From: Paracoccaceae bacterium | GTDB lineage: Bacteria > Pseudomonadota > Alphaproteobacteria > Rhodobacterales > Rhodobacteraceae | Direction: 5' to 3' | NCBI GenBank assembly: GCA_003551745.1 | Contig: PUNI01000599.1 | Coordinates: forward strand, 1 to 9,556 | Length of the DNA: 9,556 nucleotides | Shown: one piece after another, positions 1-6,419 of the stretch | Position numbering within the stretch: position 1 is the first letter of the stretch | How the letters are laid out: every line of letters begins with the position of its first letter | The notes under the pieces: model-generated | Databases searched by the model: none | Told to the model about the DNA's origin: nothing | Seen by the model: only the letters and a program-made list of their open reading frames with translations | Translations under genes and position numbers: made by a program

Positions 1-1206
1 AAGCCGTGGCATTCGCTGCCGCAGCCCTTCTACACCGACCCGGACCTCTACCGCGCCGACCTGCGCCACATCTGGCGGGCCGACTGGGTCTTCGCCGCCC
101 CCTCCGCCGACCTGCCCAAACTCGGCAGCTTCCAGACCCTGCAACTGGGCGACGCGCCGGTGATCCTCGTGCGCGGGCGCGACCGGGTGATCCGGGCCTT
201 CCACAACTCCTGCCGCCATCGCGGCAGCCGGGTCTGCACCACCGAGCGCGGCAGCTCGGCCCGCCTCGTCTGTCCCTACCACCAGTGGACCTATGACCTC
301 GACGGGCAGCTGATCTGGACCCGCGACATGGGCGCGGGCTTCGATGCCTCCGCCCACGGCCTCGGCCCCATCCACTGCCGCGAGATCGCCGGCCTCGTCT
401 TCATCTGCCTCGCCGAGACCGCCCCGGACACCACCGCGTTGGAGGCGCAGGCCGCCCGCTACCTCGGCCCCCATGACGTGGCGGGGCTGAAGGTCGCCCA
501 CCGCTCCAGCATCGTCGAGAACGCCAACTGGAAGCTGGTGCTGGAAAACAACCGCGAGTGCTACCACTGCAGCGGCTCTCACCCCGCGCTCTGTGTCACC
601 TTCCCCGACGACCCCAATCTGGTGGGCGCCGACGACGCCGACAGCTCCAACGCTGGCCGCGCCCATGTCGCGCGCTGCGAGGCCGCGGGCCTGCCGTCGA
701 AATACGTCATCGACCCCTCGGAACGCTGGCGCTTCGTCCGCATACCCTTCCTGGGCCAGGCCGTCAGCTACACAATGGACGGCAAGGCTGCCGTCGCCCG
801 CCGCATCGGCCGCATCCCCTTCGACGACGCGGGCTCCTGCCTGTTCTTCCACTACCCAAACCTCTGGAGCCACTTCCTCTCAGACCATGTCCTGACCTTC
901 CGCGTCCTCCCCCTCGGCCCGCAGGAGACCGAGGTCACCACCACCTGGCTCGTCCACGCCGACGCCGAGGAAGGCCGCGACTACGACCTCAAGCGCCTCA
1001 CCGAGGTCTGGGTTGCGACCAATGACGAGGACCGTCGCATCGTCGAGGACAACCAGCGCGGCGTGAACTCGCCGGCTTACCGCCCCGGCCCCTACAGCCG
1101 GGTGCAAGAGGGCGGCGTGAACCAGTTCGTTGACTGGTATTGCCGCACCCTGCAGGACCGACTCATCGGCCCCGCGGACCGCCGGCGCCCGCTTGCGGCG
1201 GAGTGA
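1..1206 (+). CDS. gbcA: Rieske oxygenase alpha subunit, glycine betaine monooxygenase-like (5' truncated)
   Basis: This is the terminal oxygenase of a two-component Rieske system. It most likely demethylates glycine betaine to dimethylglycine, releasing formaldehyde, in the cytoplasm. The frame is open from base 1, so the start lies outside the window; 401 residues are visible and family members run slightly over 420. In visible numbering the Rieske [2Fe-2S] motif is C71-x-H73-x17-C91-x2-H94. The mononuclear iron site is the ECYHC...SHP segment, with H189 and H194 as ligands, and an acidic run at about 342-345 probably supplies the third ligand. The ENNRECYHC wording and the C-terminal GVNQFVDWY segment are typical of the betaine (GbcA) group rather than ring-hydroxylating dioxygenases. 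The reductase gene starts 4 nt after the stop. A related quaternary amine such as stachydrine or carnitine is a possible alternative substrate. The family is certain, the substrate is inferred. Confidence 0.85.
   Translation, partial: KPWHSLPQPFYTDPDLYRADLRHIWRADWVFAAPSADLPKLGSFQTLQLGDAPVILVRGRDRVIRAFHNSCRHRGSRVCTTERGSSARLVCPYHQWTYDLDGQLIWTRDMGAGFDASAHGLGPIHCREIAGLVFICLAETAPDTTALEAQAARYLGPHDVAGLKVAHRSSIVENANWKLVLENNRECYHCSGSHPALCVTFPDDPNLVGADDADSSNAGRAHVARCEAAGLPSKYVIDPSERWRFVRIPFLGQAVSYTMDGKAAVARRIGRIPFDDAGSCLFFHYPNLWSHFLSDHVLTFRVLPLGPQETEVTTTWLVHADAEEGRDYDLKRLTEVWVATNDEDRRIVEDNQRGVNSPAYRPGPYSRVQEGGVNQFVDWYCRTLQDRLIGPADRRRPLAAE
1200..1203 (+). promoter_or_regulatory. Shine-Dalgarno site of gbcB
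   Basis: GGAG sits 7 nt before the ATG at 1211 and overlaps the end of the upstream oxygenase gene, whose TGA stop is at 1204-1206. It supports 1211 as the start rather than the in-frame upstream ATG at 1130, and it suggests the two proteins are translationally coupled. Confidence 0.6.
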
Positions 1207-1210
1207 GCCG

Positions 1211-2284
1211 ATGATCCCCATGCCCAGCGCGGCCACGCCGGTCTGGACCGATGCCGAGCCGCTGGAATGCGTGGCCGTCCTGCCGGAAACGCCGGGGGTC
1301 AAGACCTTCGTCTTCCGCCCGCCCTCGGGCGCCACCTTCGTCTTCCGCGCGGGCCAGTTCCTGACGCTGGAGCTGCCGCTGCCGGGCGGCGCGGTGCAGC
1401 GCACCTATACCATCTCCTCTTCCCCCATCACCAACGCCTACATCAGCGTCACCAACAAGGTGCAGCCCGGCTCCATCGGAACCGCCTGGATGCACGACGA
1501 CCTCCGCGTGGGCCAGCGCCTGCGCGCCTTCGGCCCTGCGGGCGTGTTCCACCTGCCGGCCCAACCCGACGGGAAATTCCTGTTCATCTCGGCCGGGTCC
1601 GGCGTGACACCCATGATGTCCATGGCCGCCACCCTGTGCGAACGCGGCGAGGAACCCGATCTGGTCTTCATCCAGGCCGCCCACCGCCCGCGCGACCTGA
1701 TCTTCCGGGGCCGGCTGGAATACATGGCCTCCCGCGTCTCGGGCCTGGCGCTGCACTTCGTCGTCAGCCGGCCCGACCCCTACGAGGTGTGGACAGGCTA
1801 CCGCGGCCAGTTCAACCAGCTGATGCTGGGCCTGATGTGCAGCGACTATCTGGAGCGTGAGGTCTATTGCTGCGGCCCAGAGGGCTTCATGACCGCGGTG
1901 CGCGAGATCCTGATCTCGCTGGGCTACAACATGGCCCGCTATCATCAGGAAAGCTTCGCCGCCCCGGCCGAGACGGTGGCCGAACTGCAGGAGTTCGACG
2001 ACCCCGTCCCCGACGACAGCGCCCCGGCCGAGATCGTCTTTTCCCGCTCGGGCCTCACCGTGACCTGCACCGAGGCCGACACCGTCCTCCAGACCGCCCG
2101 CAGCCACGGGCTGCCCCTGCCCTCGGGCTGCAACTTCGGCCTCTGCGGCACCTGCAAGCAGCGCTTGCTGTCCGGCGAGGTGCACATGGTCCACAACGGC
2201 GGCATCATGGAGGACGAGATCGCCGAAGGCTTCATCCTCGCCTGCTGTTCCCGCCCGATGGGCCGTGTGGAGGTGGACGCCTGA
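1211..2284 (+). CDS. gbcB: Hybrid FAD/NAD(P)/[2Fe-2S] oxidoreductase, reductase partner of the Rieske oxygenase
   Basis: This 357-residue flavin reductase passes electrons from NAD(P)H through FAD and a plant-type [2Fe-2S] centre to the Rieske oxygenase encoded just upstream. The N-terminal FAD-binding barrel carries RTYTISS from R64. The NAD(P)-binding domain has SAGSGVTP (127-134) and the YCCGPEGFM segment near 220. The C-terminal ferredoxin domain has C307-x4-C312-x2-C315-x29-C345, all four ligands present. This order (flavin reductase first, ferredoxin last) is that of GbcB. The start at 1211 is chosen for its GGAG site and because the longer frame from 1130 would run deep into gbcA; ATG at 1220 is a possible alternative. 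The pair surely forms one operon, spaced by 4 nt. The domain assignment is very secure; naming it gbcB depends on the substrate of its partner. Confidence 0.85.
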   Translation: MIPMPSAATPVWTDAEPLECVAVLPETPGVKTFVFRPPSGATFVFRAGQFLTLELPLPGGAVQRTYTISSSPITNAYISVTNKVQPGSIGTAWMHDDLRVGQRLRAFGPAGVFHLPAQPDGKFLFISAGSGVTPMMSMAATLCERGEEPDLVFIQAAHRPRDLIFRGRLEYMASRVSGLALHFVVSRPDPYEVWTGYRGQFNQLMLGLMCSDYLEREVYCCGPEGFMTAVREILISLGYNMARYHQESFAAPAETVAELQEFDDPVPDDSAPAEIVFSRSGLTVTCTEADTVLQTARSHGLPLPSGCNFGLCGTCKQRLLSGEVHMVHNGGIMEDEIAEGFILACCSRPMGRVEVDA

Positions 2285-2333
2285 GACCGCGCGGCCTGCC
2301 CCAGCCGGACGGGCCCGCGTTCCCGGCCGGCCT
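2285..2333. other. Short convergent intergenic gap, possible weak bidirectional hairpin
   Basis: These 49 nt separate the converging gbcB and permease genes. An imperfect inverted repeat (CGCGGCC at 2290-2296 against GGCCCGCG at 2312-2319, one bulged base, 15-nt loop) could end transcription from either side. There is no T-run on either strand, so an intrinsic terminator is not demonstrated. Confidence 0.25.
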
Positions 2334-3449
2334 TCACGTCAGCGCCAGCAGCAGCGCACCCAGCAGCGCCGACGCCAGAAGCATCGGCACCGACCACAGA
2401 TGGAAGTCACGCCAGATGCCACGCCCGGGCGCCAGGCGCAGCGCGATCAGATTGGCCAGCGAGCCGATGGCCAGGCCGAAGCCGCCGACATTCACACCCC
2501 AGGCCAGCGCCCGCCAATCCTCGGCAAAGGGAGCGAGGAAGATGGCGGCCGGCACGTTGGACATGGCCTGCGACAGCCCCGCCCCCAGCGCGAACACCGC
2601 AAGATCGCCCTGCATGAGTGCCGCGGCGCGGACGGCCACGCCGGGGATCTGGCCCAGAAGCCCGAGATTGACGAACATCAGCACGAACACCAGCAGCAGC
2701 GCCCAGTCGACCCCGCGCAGCACCCGGCTGCAAGCGATGGCGAAGACCGCGAGGATGACGCCCGCACCTGCCAGCGCGAAGCCGGCATTCACCGCCCAGA
2801 GAAACAGCGGATAGGACACCAGCGACAACGCCATCAGCCCACCCGCGAGCGGGATGGGGGCGCGCGCCGGCGGCAGGTCCAGCCCGGCCCGGGCGAAGGC
2901 CAGCGGCACCAGCGCCAGAACCAGCGCCAGCATCCCGGCGGAGATCGGCAGCATGGCCAGCGTGAACTCCCAGAAACCGGCCTCCCGGCTCTGCCAGAGG
3001 AACAGGTTCTGCGGGTTTCCCACTGGCGAGACGGCCGAGCCCGCATTCACCGCAAGTGCCTGAAAGACCACAAGACGTCCGATCGGCAGCGCCACCAGCC
3101 GCGCCAGGCCCAACGTCAGGGGCACCGTCACGAAGAGCGCGACATCATTGGTCACCACCGCCGAGAGCGCCGCCGCGAACAGCACCTGCGTCACGGCCAG
3201 CGCCCGCAGGCTGCGCAGCCGCAGCAGGACCCAGCGCGCGACCCGTTCGAGCAACCCCGACACCTCCAGGCCGCGGCTCAGCACCATCAGACCGGCCAGC
3301 GCCGACACGGTCTTCCAGTCCACCAGCGGCGGCAGATCGGCCAGGCGCACCGGGGCCAGCCACAGAAGCACCGGAAGCGCGGCAACCAGTGCAAGCAGCA
3401 GCCCGTCGCGGACAATCCGGTTCAGGATCTGGCCGAGCAGGCGTCTCAC
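2334..3449 (-). CDS. ArsB/NhaD/SLC13-type inner-membrane permease (ion transporter superfamily)
   Basis: This is a 371-residue, very hydrophobic protein with roughly ten membrane segments, probably an anion permease or ion/proton antiporter of the inner membrane. Two matching halves are visible. The first has TNDVALF (100-106) and VNAGSAVSPVGNPQN (134-148). The second has SNVPA (297-301) and GSLANLIALR (329-338). These paired re-entrant-loop signatures are characteristic of the ion transporter superfamily (ArsB, NhaD, CitM/SLC13). At 371 residues it is shorter than ArsB or most SLC13 members. The GTG start at 3449 is fixed by a strong GAGGAGGA site. It is the last gene of the crcB-crcB-DUF190 run, 74 nt after DUF190, and converges on gbcB. 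Its substrate cannot be read from the sequence. Its position suggests anion handling linked to fluoride, but fluoride transport by this family is not something I can claim. Confidence 0.8.
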   Translation of the reverse strand: MRRLLGQILNRIVRDGLLLALVAALPVLLWLAPVRLADLPPLVDWKTVSALAGLMVLSRGLEVSGLLERVARWVLLRLRSLRALAVTQVLFAAALSAVVTNDVALFVTVPLTLGLARLVALPIGRLVVFQALAVNAGSAVSPVGNPQNLFLWQSREAGFWEFTLAMLPISAGMLALVLALVPLAFARAGLDLPPARAPIPLAGGLMALSLVSYPLFLWAVNAGFALAGAGVILAVFAIACSRVLRGVDWALLLVFVLMFVNLGLLGQIPGVAVRAAALMQGDLAVFALGAGLSQAMSNVPAAIFLAPFAEDWRALAWGVNVGGFGLAIGSLANLIALRLAPGRGIWRDFHLWSVPMLLASALLGALLLALT

Positions 3450-3456
3450 CGATGAG

Positions 3457-3464
3457 TCCTCCTC
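3457..3464 (-). promoter_or_regulatory. Strong Shine-Dalgarno site of the permease gene
   Basis: Read on the - strand, GAGGAGGA lies 7 nt before GTG at 3449. It decides the non-ATG start of the permease and is the best ribosome-binding site in the window. Confidence 0.7.
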
Positions 3465-3479
3465 AACCGCGCAGAAGGC

Positions 3480-3509
3480 CCGGCGGCCCTGCCCCGTCCG
3501 GCCCGCCGG
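3480..3509 (-). repeat. Inverted repeat between the DUF190 and permease genes
   Basis: CCGGCGGCC (3480-3488) faces GGCCCGCCGG (3500-3509) across an 11-nt loop, giving a 9-bp GC stem with one bulged base. It lies 14 nt after the DUF190 stop in transcript direction. No T-run follows on the - strand, so it may be an attenuating or transcript-stabilising hairpin rather than a full terminator. The function is inferred. Confidence 0.35.
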
Positions 3510-3523
3510 CGCGTCCTGGCCGG

Positions 3524-3868
3524 TCAGCTCAGCCCGCCGTCGAGCCCATAGCGGACGATCCGCACCTTCTCGAGGGTCACCAGACAGCTTCCCAGCATCG
3601 GCTCGGCCTCGGCGAGAAAGGCGTCGATGCGGTCGGGCACGTCGACGATCTCGATCACCACGGGCAGATCCTCCGACAGCCTGAGGATCTTGGCTGTGTG
3701 CAGCCGGCTCGACCGGCCGTAGCCCATCGCGCCGCGGACGACCGTCGCGCCGGCGATCCCGGTCTCGCGCGCCTTCAGCACGATGGCCTCGTGCAGCGGG
3801 CGGCCCTCGTGCTCATCGCTCTCGCCGATGAAGAGCCGCAGCAGGGTGGCTTCGGTTGTTGCCGTCAT
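3524..3868 (-). CDS. DUF190 family PII-like protein, CrcB-associated
   Basis: This is a small soluble protein of 114 residues. It carries the DUF190 pattern: LRLFIGESDEHEGRPLHE near the N-terminus, then GATVVRGAMGYG (about 40-51), and a C-terminal VTLEKVRIVRYG strand (about 96-107). Members adopt a ferredoxin-like fold similar to PII signalling proteins and are often encoded beside, or fused to, CrcB fluoride channels. Their biochemical role is not established. A regulatory or ligand-sensing role for the channel is a reasonable inference. The ATG at 3868 is preceded by AAAGGA with a 7-nt spacer, and that site overlaps the crcB stop codon; the gap between genes is 4 nt, so translation is probably coupled. 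Length and motifs look complete and I see no defect. Confidence 0.85.
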   Translation of the reverse strand: MTATTEATLLRLFIGESDEHEGRPLHEAIVLKARETGIAGATVVRGAMGYGRSSRLHTAKILRLSEDLPVVIEIVDVPDRIDAFLAEAEPMLGSCLVTLEKVRIVRYGLDGGLS

Positions 3869-3872
3869 CGCG

Positions 3873-4280
3873 TCATCCTTTCAGACGGTTGAGCCGCTGG
3901 CCGAGGCGGGCGCCGATCCAGACGGCAAGCAGCCACAGCAGGGCCGAGACGCCCACCTTCAGCGCGGCGAGGCCAGGGGCGCCCTGTTCCGCCAGAAGCA
4001 CGGTTTCGAGGCTGAAGATGGAGAAGGTGGTGAATCCCCCGCAGAAGCCGGCCAGCACGAACTGGCGCTGCGCGGGGCTGGCGAAGACGCGCCCGCCGGG
4101 CTCGGTCAGCGTGGCGTAGAGCCCGATCAGGAACGAGCCCAGCACGTTCACCGCGAGCGTCCCCCAGGCAAAGCCCGGTCCGAGAAGCCCGAGCAGTCCG
4201 ACCGAGACGAGCGCGCGGGCGACCGCTCCGAGCATCCCGCCGAGGCCGACCGCCAGATAGAGCCGCCGCTGCGCCGTCAT
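3873..4280 (-). CDS. crcB: CrcB/Fluc fluoride channel, second copy (canonical pore)
   Basis: This is a 135-residue four-helix membrane protein of the Fluc family, which exports fluoride as antiparallel dimers. It shows all family signatures: GLGGMLGAVAR (12-22), WGTLAVNVLGSF with the conserved N45, and GFCGGFTTFSIFSLE (78-92). The last includes both pore phenylalanines (F86, F89) and E92. Basic residues cluster at the N-terminus (R5, R6), in loop 2 (R64, R72) and in the C-terminal tail (R125, R129, R132, K134), which predicts N-in/C-in topology. The ATG at 4280 overlaps the stop of the upstream crcB by ATGA and has a GGGGGAG site 4 nt before it. A much longer in-frame extension upstream is only a shadow of the neighbouring gene. 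It probably works as a heterodimer with that neighbour. Confidence 0.9.
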   Translation of the reverse strand: MTAQRRLYLAVGLGGMLGAVARALVSVGLLGLLGPGFAWGTLAVNVLGSFLIGLYATLTEPGGRVFASPAQRQFVLAGFCGGFTTFSIFSLETVLLAEQGAPGLAALKVGVSALLWLLAVWIGARLGQRLNRLKG

Positions 4281-4711
4281 GCCGCTCCCCCGGCCGCGAG
4301 CGCCTGCACGGTGCCGAGCCATCCCAGCGCCGCCGCAGCCAGGCAAAGCGCCAGCGACAGCACGATGTTGGCGAGCGCGCGCCCGATCTCGCCGTTGCGC
4401 GCGAGCGCTAGGGTCTGCAGCGAGAAGGACGACACCGTGGTGTAGCTTCCCAGCACGCCGATCACGAGCCCCGCCCAGGCGGTCCGGTGTTCTATGGCGT
4501 GGGTCTCTGGCGCCAGCAGCAGTGCGGCCGCCAAGCCGATGGCCGCGCTGCCGGTCACGTTCACCACCAGCGTGCCCCAAGGAAAGGTCTCGCCATACCG
4601 ACGCGCGACGACGCCCGACACCCAGAACCGCGCCATGCTGCCCAGACCACCGCCCACCGCCAACAGAGCGAGGGCGATCAGAGCCTCCAGCATGATAGTC
4701 GTCATGGACAT
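4277..4711 (-). CDS. crcB: CrcB/Fluc-like fluoride channel, first copy (divergent pore motif)
   Basis: This 144-residue, four-helix Fluc-family protein is the first gene of the fluoride-type operon. Family marks are GGGLGSMARF (20-29) and PWGTLVVNVTGS (44-55) with the conserved N51. The third-helix motif is altered: TTVSSFSLQ (91-99) replaces the usual TTFSTFSLE, so the first pore phenylalanine is valine (V93), the second is kept (F96), and the conserved glutamate is glutamine (Q99). Basic residues lie mainly in loops 1 and 3 (R28, R37, R38, R105, R111), with none in either tail, predicting N-out/C-out topology, opposite to its partner. The start is uncertain. ATG at 4711 is used here, ATG at 4705 is close behind, and a GTG at 4753 is possible; none has a strong ribosome-binding site. 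It overlaps the second crcB by 4 nt. Confidence 0.85.
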   Translation of the reverse strand: MSMTTIMLEALIALALLAVGGGLGSMARFWVSGVVARRYGETFPWGTLVVNVTGSAAIGLAAALLLAPETHAIEHRTAWAGLVIGVLGSYTTVSSFSLQTLALARNGEIGRALANIVLSLALCLAAAALGWLGTVQALAAGGAA

Positions 4712-4945
4712 GCACCCGCGCCCCGATCCGGCGGCCCTGAAGCTGGGCCGCACACAGGGCTCAGATCAGTAACGGCGGGACGGGGCGGTCACAACAGCCC
4801 CGGGCCTTCGGGGGGCGGTTCGGCGCCACGTTCCGCAGCCGCGCGCCCTTCGCGCGCCGCATCAGGAGGCGCGGGTTTCCCGTCCCGGTGCCGGCGGGAT
4901 CGGCTGTCGGGCCCCCCGCAGCTGCAGAAAGCTGCCACACGCCCC
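4712..4945 (-). other. Non-coding leader between murD and the crcB operon
   Basis: This 234-nt stretch lies between the murD stop and the first crcB start and shows no convincing gene. On the - strand it holds three compact hairpins: CGGG-AAA-CCCG (4872-4882), GCGCGC with a 5-nt loop (4841-4857), and CCCCG/CGGGG (4798-4813). Downstream is the only relatively AT-rich patch, with TTGTGA (4794-4789) and TACTGA (4771-4766) 17 nt apart, a weak promoter-like pair. The GGNGATG core of the known fluoride riboswitch was looked for and not found. It probably holds the murD transcript end and the crcB promoter, which is inference from position. Confidence 0.45.
4797..4816 (-). terminator. Possible terminator hairpin after murD
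   Basis: A CCCCG/CGGGG stem (4798-4802 with 4809-4813) encloses a 6-nt loop and is followed on the - strand by CTGTTGTG, a short T/G tract rather than a true T-run. It is about 130 nt after the murD stop. The stem is short, so this is a weak candidate. Confidence 0.25.
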
Positions 4946-6346
4946 TCAGTCCGGCAGGCTCCGGACACAGGCCGTGAAGTCGTCGCCGCGGGCCTCGAAA
5001 TCGGGGTACTGGTCGAAGCTCGCAGCCGCCGGGGCCAGCAGCACCACCTCGCCCGGCTCGGCCTCCGCCGCCGCCCGCGCCACCGCCTGCGCCATCGTCT
5101 CGCAGATCTCATGCGGGGTCGCCCCCAGTTGCAGGGCGAAGTCGCGGGCCGAATGGCCGATCAGATAGGCCTTCGCCACATGGCCCAGATGCGGGGCTAC
5201 GGCGGCGATCCCGCCCTCCTTGCCCAGCCCCCCGGCGATCCAGCGGATACGCGGAAAGGCCGCCAGCGCATGGGCGGCACTCGCCGCATTGGTGGCCTTG
5301 GAGTCGTTGACGAAGCGCACCCCGCGCCGTTCCGCCACCAGCTGGCTGCGGTGGGGCAGCCCGGTGAAGCTGGCCAGCGCCGTCTCGACCGCCCTGGGTG
5401 CCAGCCCCAGGGCCCGGGTCGCCGCCCAGGCCGCGCAGGCGTTCTGGTGGTTGTGCGCGCCCGGCAGGCCGGGCAGGTCGCGCAGATCGCAGGCCGCGAT
5501 CTGCCGGCCCTTGCGCCATTCCGCCAGAAACCCCCGCCGGGCGAACACCGCCCAGCCCGGACCGGCAAGCTTTTGGCCCGAGGAGACGCGGATCACCCGG
5601 TCGTCCTCGGGCGCCACCGAAAGCTGACCGGCCAGAAACCGACCCTCCGGCTCGTCGACGCCGACCACCGCGCGGTCCGGCCCGCCCTCGGCGAAGAGCC
5701 GCCGCTTTGCCGCGAAGTATCCGCCGAGCCCGCCGTGCCGGTCGAGGTGATCGGGCGTCAGATTGGTGAAGACCGCCACATCCGGCGTCAGAGCCCGGGC
5801 CAGCTCGGTCTGATAGGAGGAAAGCTCCAGCACGATCACCTCGCCCTCGCCGGGCGGATCGAGGTCGAGCACCCCGCGGCCGATGTTGCCGGCCATCTGC
5901 GCCGGCCGCCCTGCCGCAGAGAGGATGTGGTGGATCAGCGCCGTGGTGGTGGATTTGCCGTTCGATCCGGTCACCGCCACCACCCGCGGCGGGCTGTCGA
6001 GCGCGGCCCACGCCTGATCGCCCAGCGAGCGGAAGAACAGCCCCACATCGTTGTCGACGGGCACGCCGGCGGCCTGCGCGGCGGCCACATGGTGGTTCGG
6101 CGCGGGATAGAGATGCGGGATGCCGGGGCTGACGATGAGCGTGGCCACCCCGTCGAAGGCGCCCGGCCGGGACAGATCGTGGAGGGTAAAGCCCTCGGCC
6201 GCCGCCGGCGCCCGCGCTTCGGCGCCGTCGTCCCAGCAGAGCGGCCACGCGCCGCCGGCCGCCAGCGCCCGCGCCGCCGCAAGCCCCGAGCGCGCCAGAC
6301 CGAGAACGGCCACCCGCTGCCCGGCATATGTCCTGACCGGAATCAT
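4946..6346 (-). CDS. murD: UDP-N-acetylmuramoyl-L-alanine--D-glutamate ligase
   Basis: This cytoplasmic ATP-dependent ligase adds D-glutamate to UDP-MurNAc-L-Ala in peptidoglycan precursor synthesis. It is a complete 466-residue Mur ligase with all three domains. The N-terminal nucleotide-binding GLARSG is at 16-21. The central ATPase has [11 protein letters not shown] with K131, ELSSYQTE (174-181), [10 protein letters not shown] (195-204) and the probably carbamylated K214 in AAKRRLF. The C-terminal domain has AHNHQNA (297-303), PHRSQ (331-335), NDSKATN (347-353) and SFDQYPDF (443-450). The ATG at 6346 has GGGAG 5 nt upstream (6352-6356) and gives the normal family length; the frame runs further upstream without real coding. 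It follows the methyltransferase by 73 nt. The usual next gene, ftsW, is missing; the leader of the crcB operon follows. Identification is certain. Confidence 0.97.
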   Translation of the reverse strand: MIPVRTYAGQRVAVLGLARSGLAAARALAAGGAWPLCWDDGAEARAPAAAEGFTLHDLSRPGAFDGVATLIVSPGIPHLYPAPNHHVAAAQAAGVPVDNDVGLFFRSLGDQAWAALDSPPRVVAVTGSNGKSTTTALIHHILSAAGRPAQMAGNIGRGVLDLDPPGEGEVIVLELSSYQTELARALTPDVAVFTNLTPDHLDRHGGLGGYFAAKRRLFAEGGPDRAVVGVDEPEGRFLAGQLSVAPEDDRVIRVSSGQKLAGPGWAVFARRGFLAEWRKGRQIAACDLRDLPGLPGAHNHQNACAAWAATRALGLAPRAVETALASFTGLPHRSQLVAERRGVRFVNDSKATNAASAAHALAAFPRIRWIAGGLGKEGGIAAVAPHLGHVAKAYLIGHSARDFALQLGATPHEICETMAQAVARAAAEAEPGEVVLLAPAAASFDQYPDFEARGDDFTACVRSLPD

Positions 6347-6395
6347 CTGCGCTCCCGTCGCCCTCGGCCCGTCGGACCATGGGGCCGCCTGCCCC

Positions 6396-6412
6396 GCGCG
6401 GCAAGACCGCGC
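6396..6412 (-). repeat. Small hairpin between the methyltransferase and murD
   Basis: GCGCGG (6396-6401) and CCGCGC (6407-6412) form a perfect 6-bp stem with a 5-nt loop, starting 7 nt after the methyltransferase stop on the - strand. No T-run follows. It may lower or stabilise the transcript between the two genes, but in such GC-rich sequence it may also be chance. Confidence 0.25.
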
Positions 6413-6419
6413 AGCCGCC

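Noticed and set aside
1163..2194. A 343-codon - strand open frame opposite gbcB
   Set aside because: gbcB has complete FAD, NAD and [2Fe-2S] motifs; the opposite frame has no recognisable domain.
2265..3455. A 396-codon + strand open frame full of Q, R and H
   Set aside because: It is the antisense shadow of the permease, whose hydrophobic helices and ion-transporter signatures are clear on the other strand.
4281..4715. In-frame upstream extension of the second crcB
   Set aside because: The extension overlaps the first crcB in another frame, is low-complexity, and has no family similarity; the ATGA overlap start at 4280 gives the normal Fluc length.
4766..4794. A sigma70-like promoter (TTGTGA, 17 nt, TACTGA) on the - strand
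   Set aside because: The -10 element matches the consensus at only two positions, so it is mentioned only within the leader entry.
4712..4945. Fluoride riboswitch upstream of crcB
   Set aside because: The only GATG on the - strand is within CCTGATGCGG, and the required GGNGATG 5' core with its pairing segments is not seen by eye.
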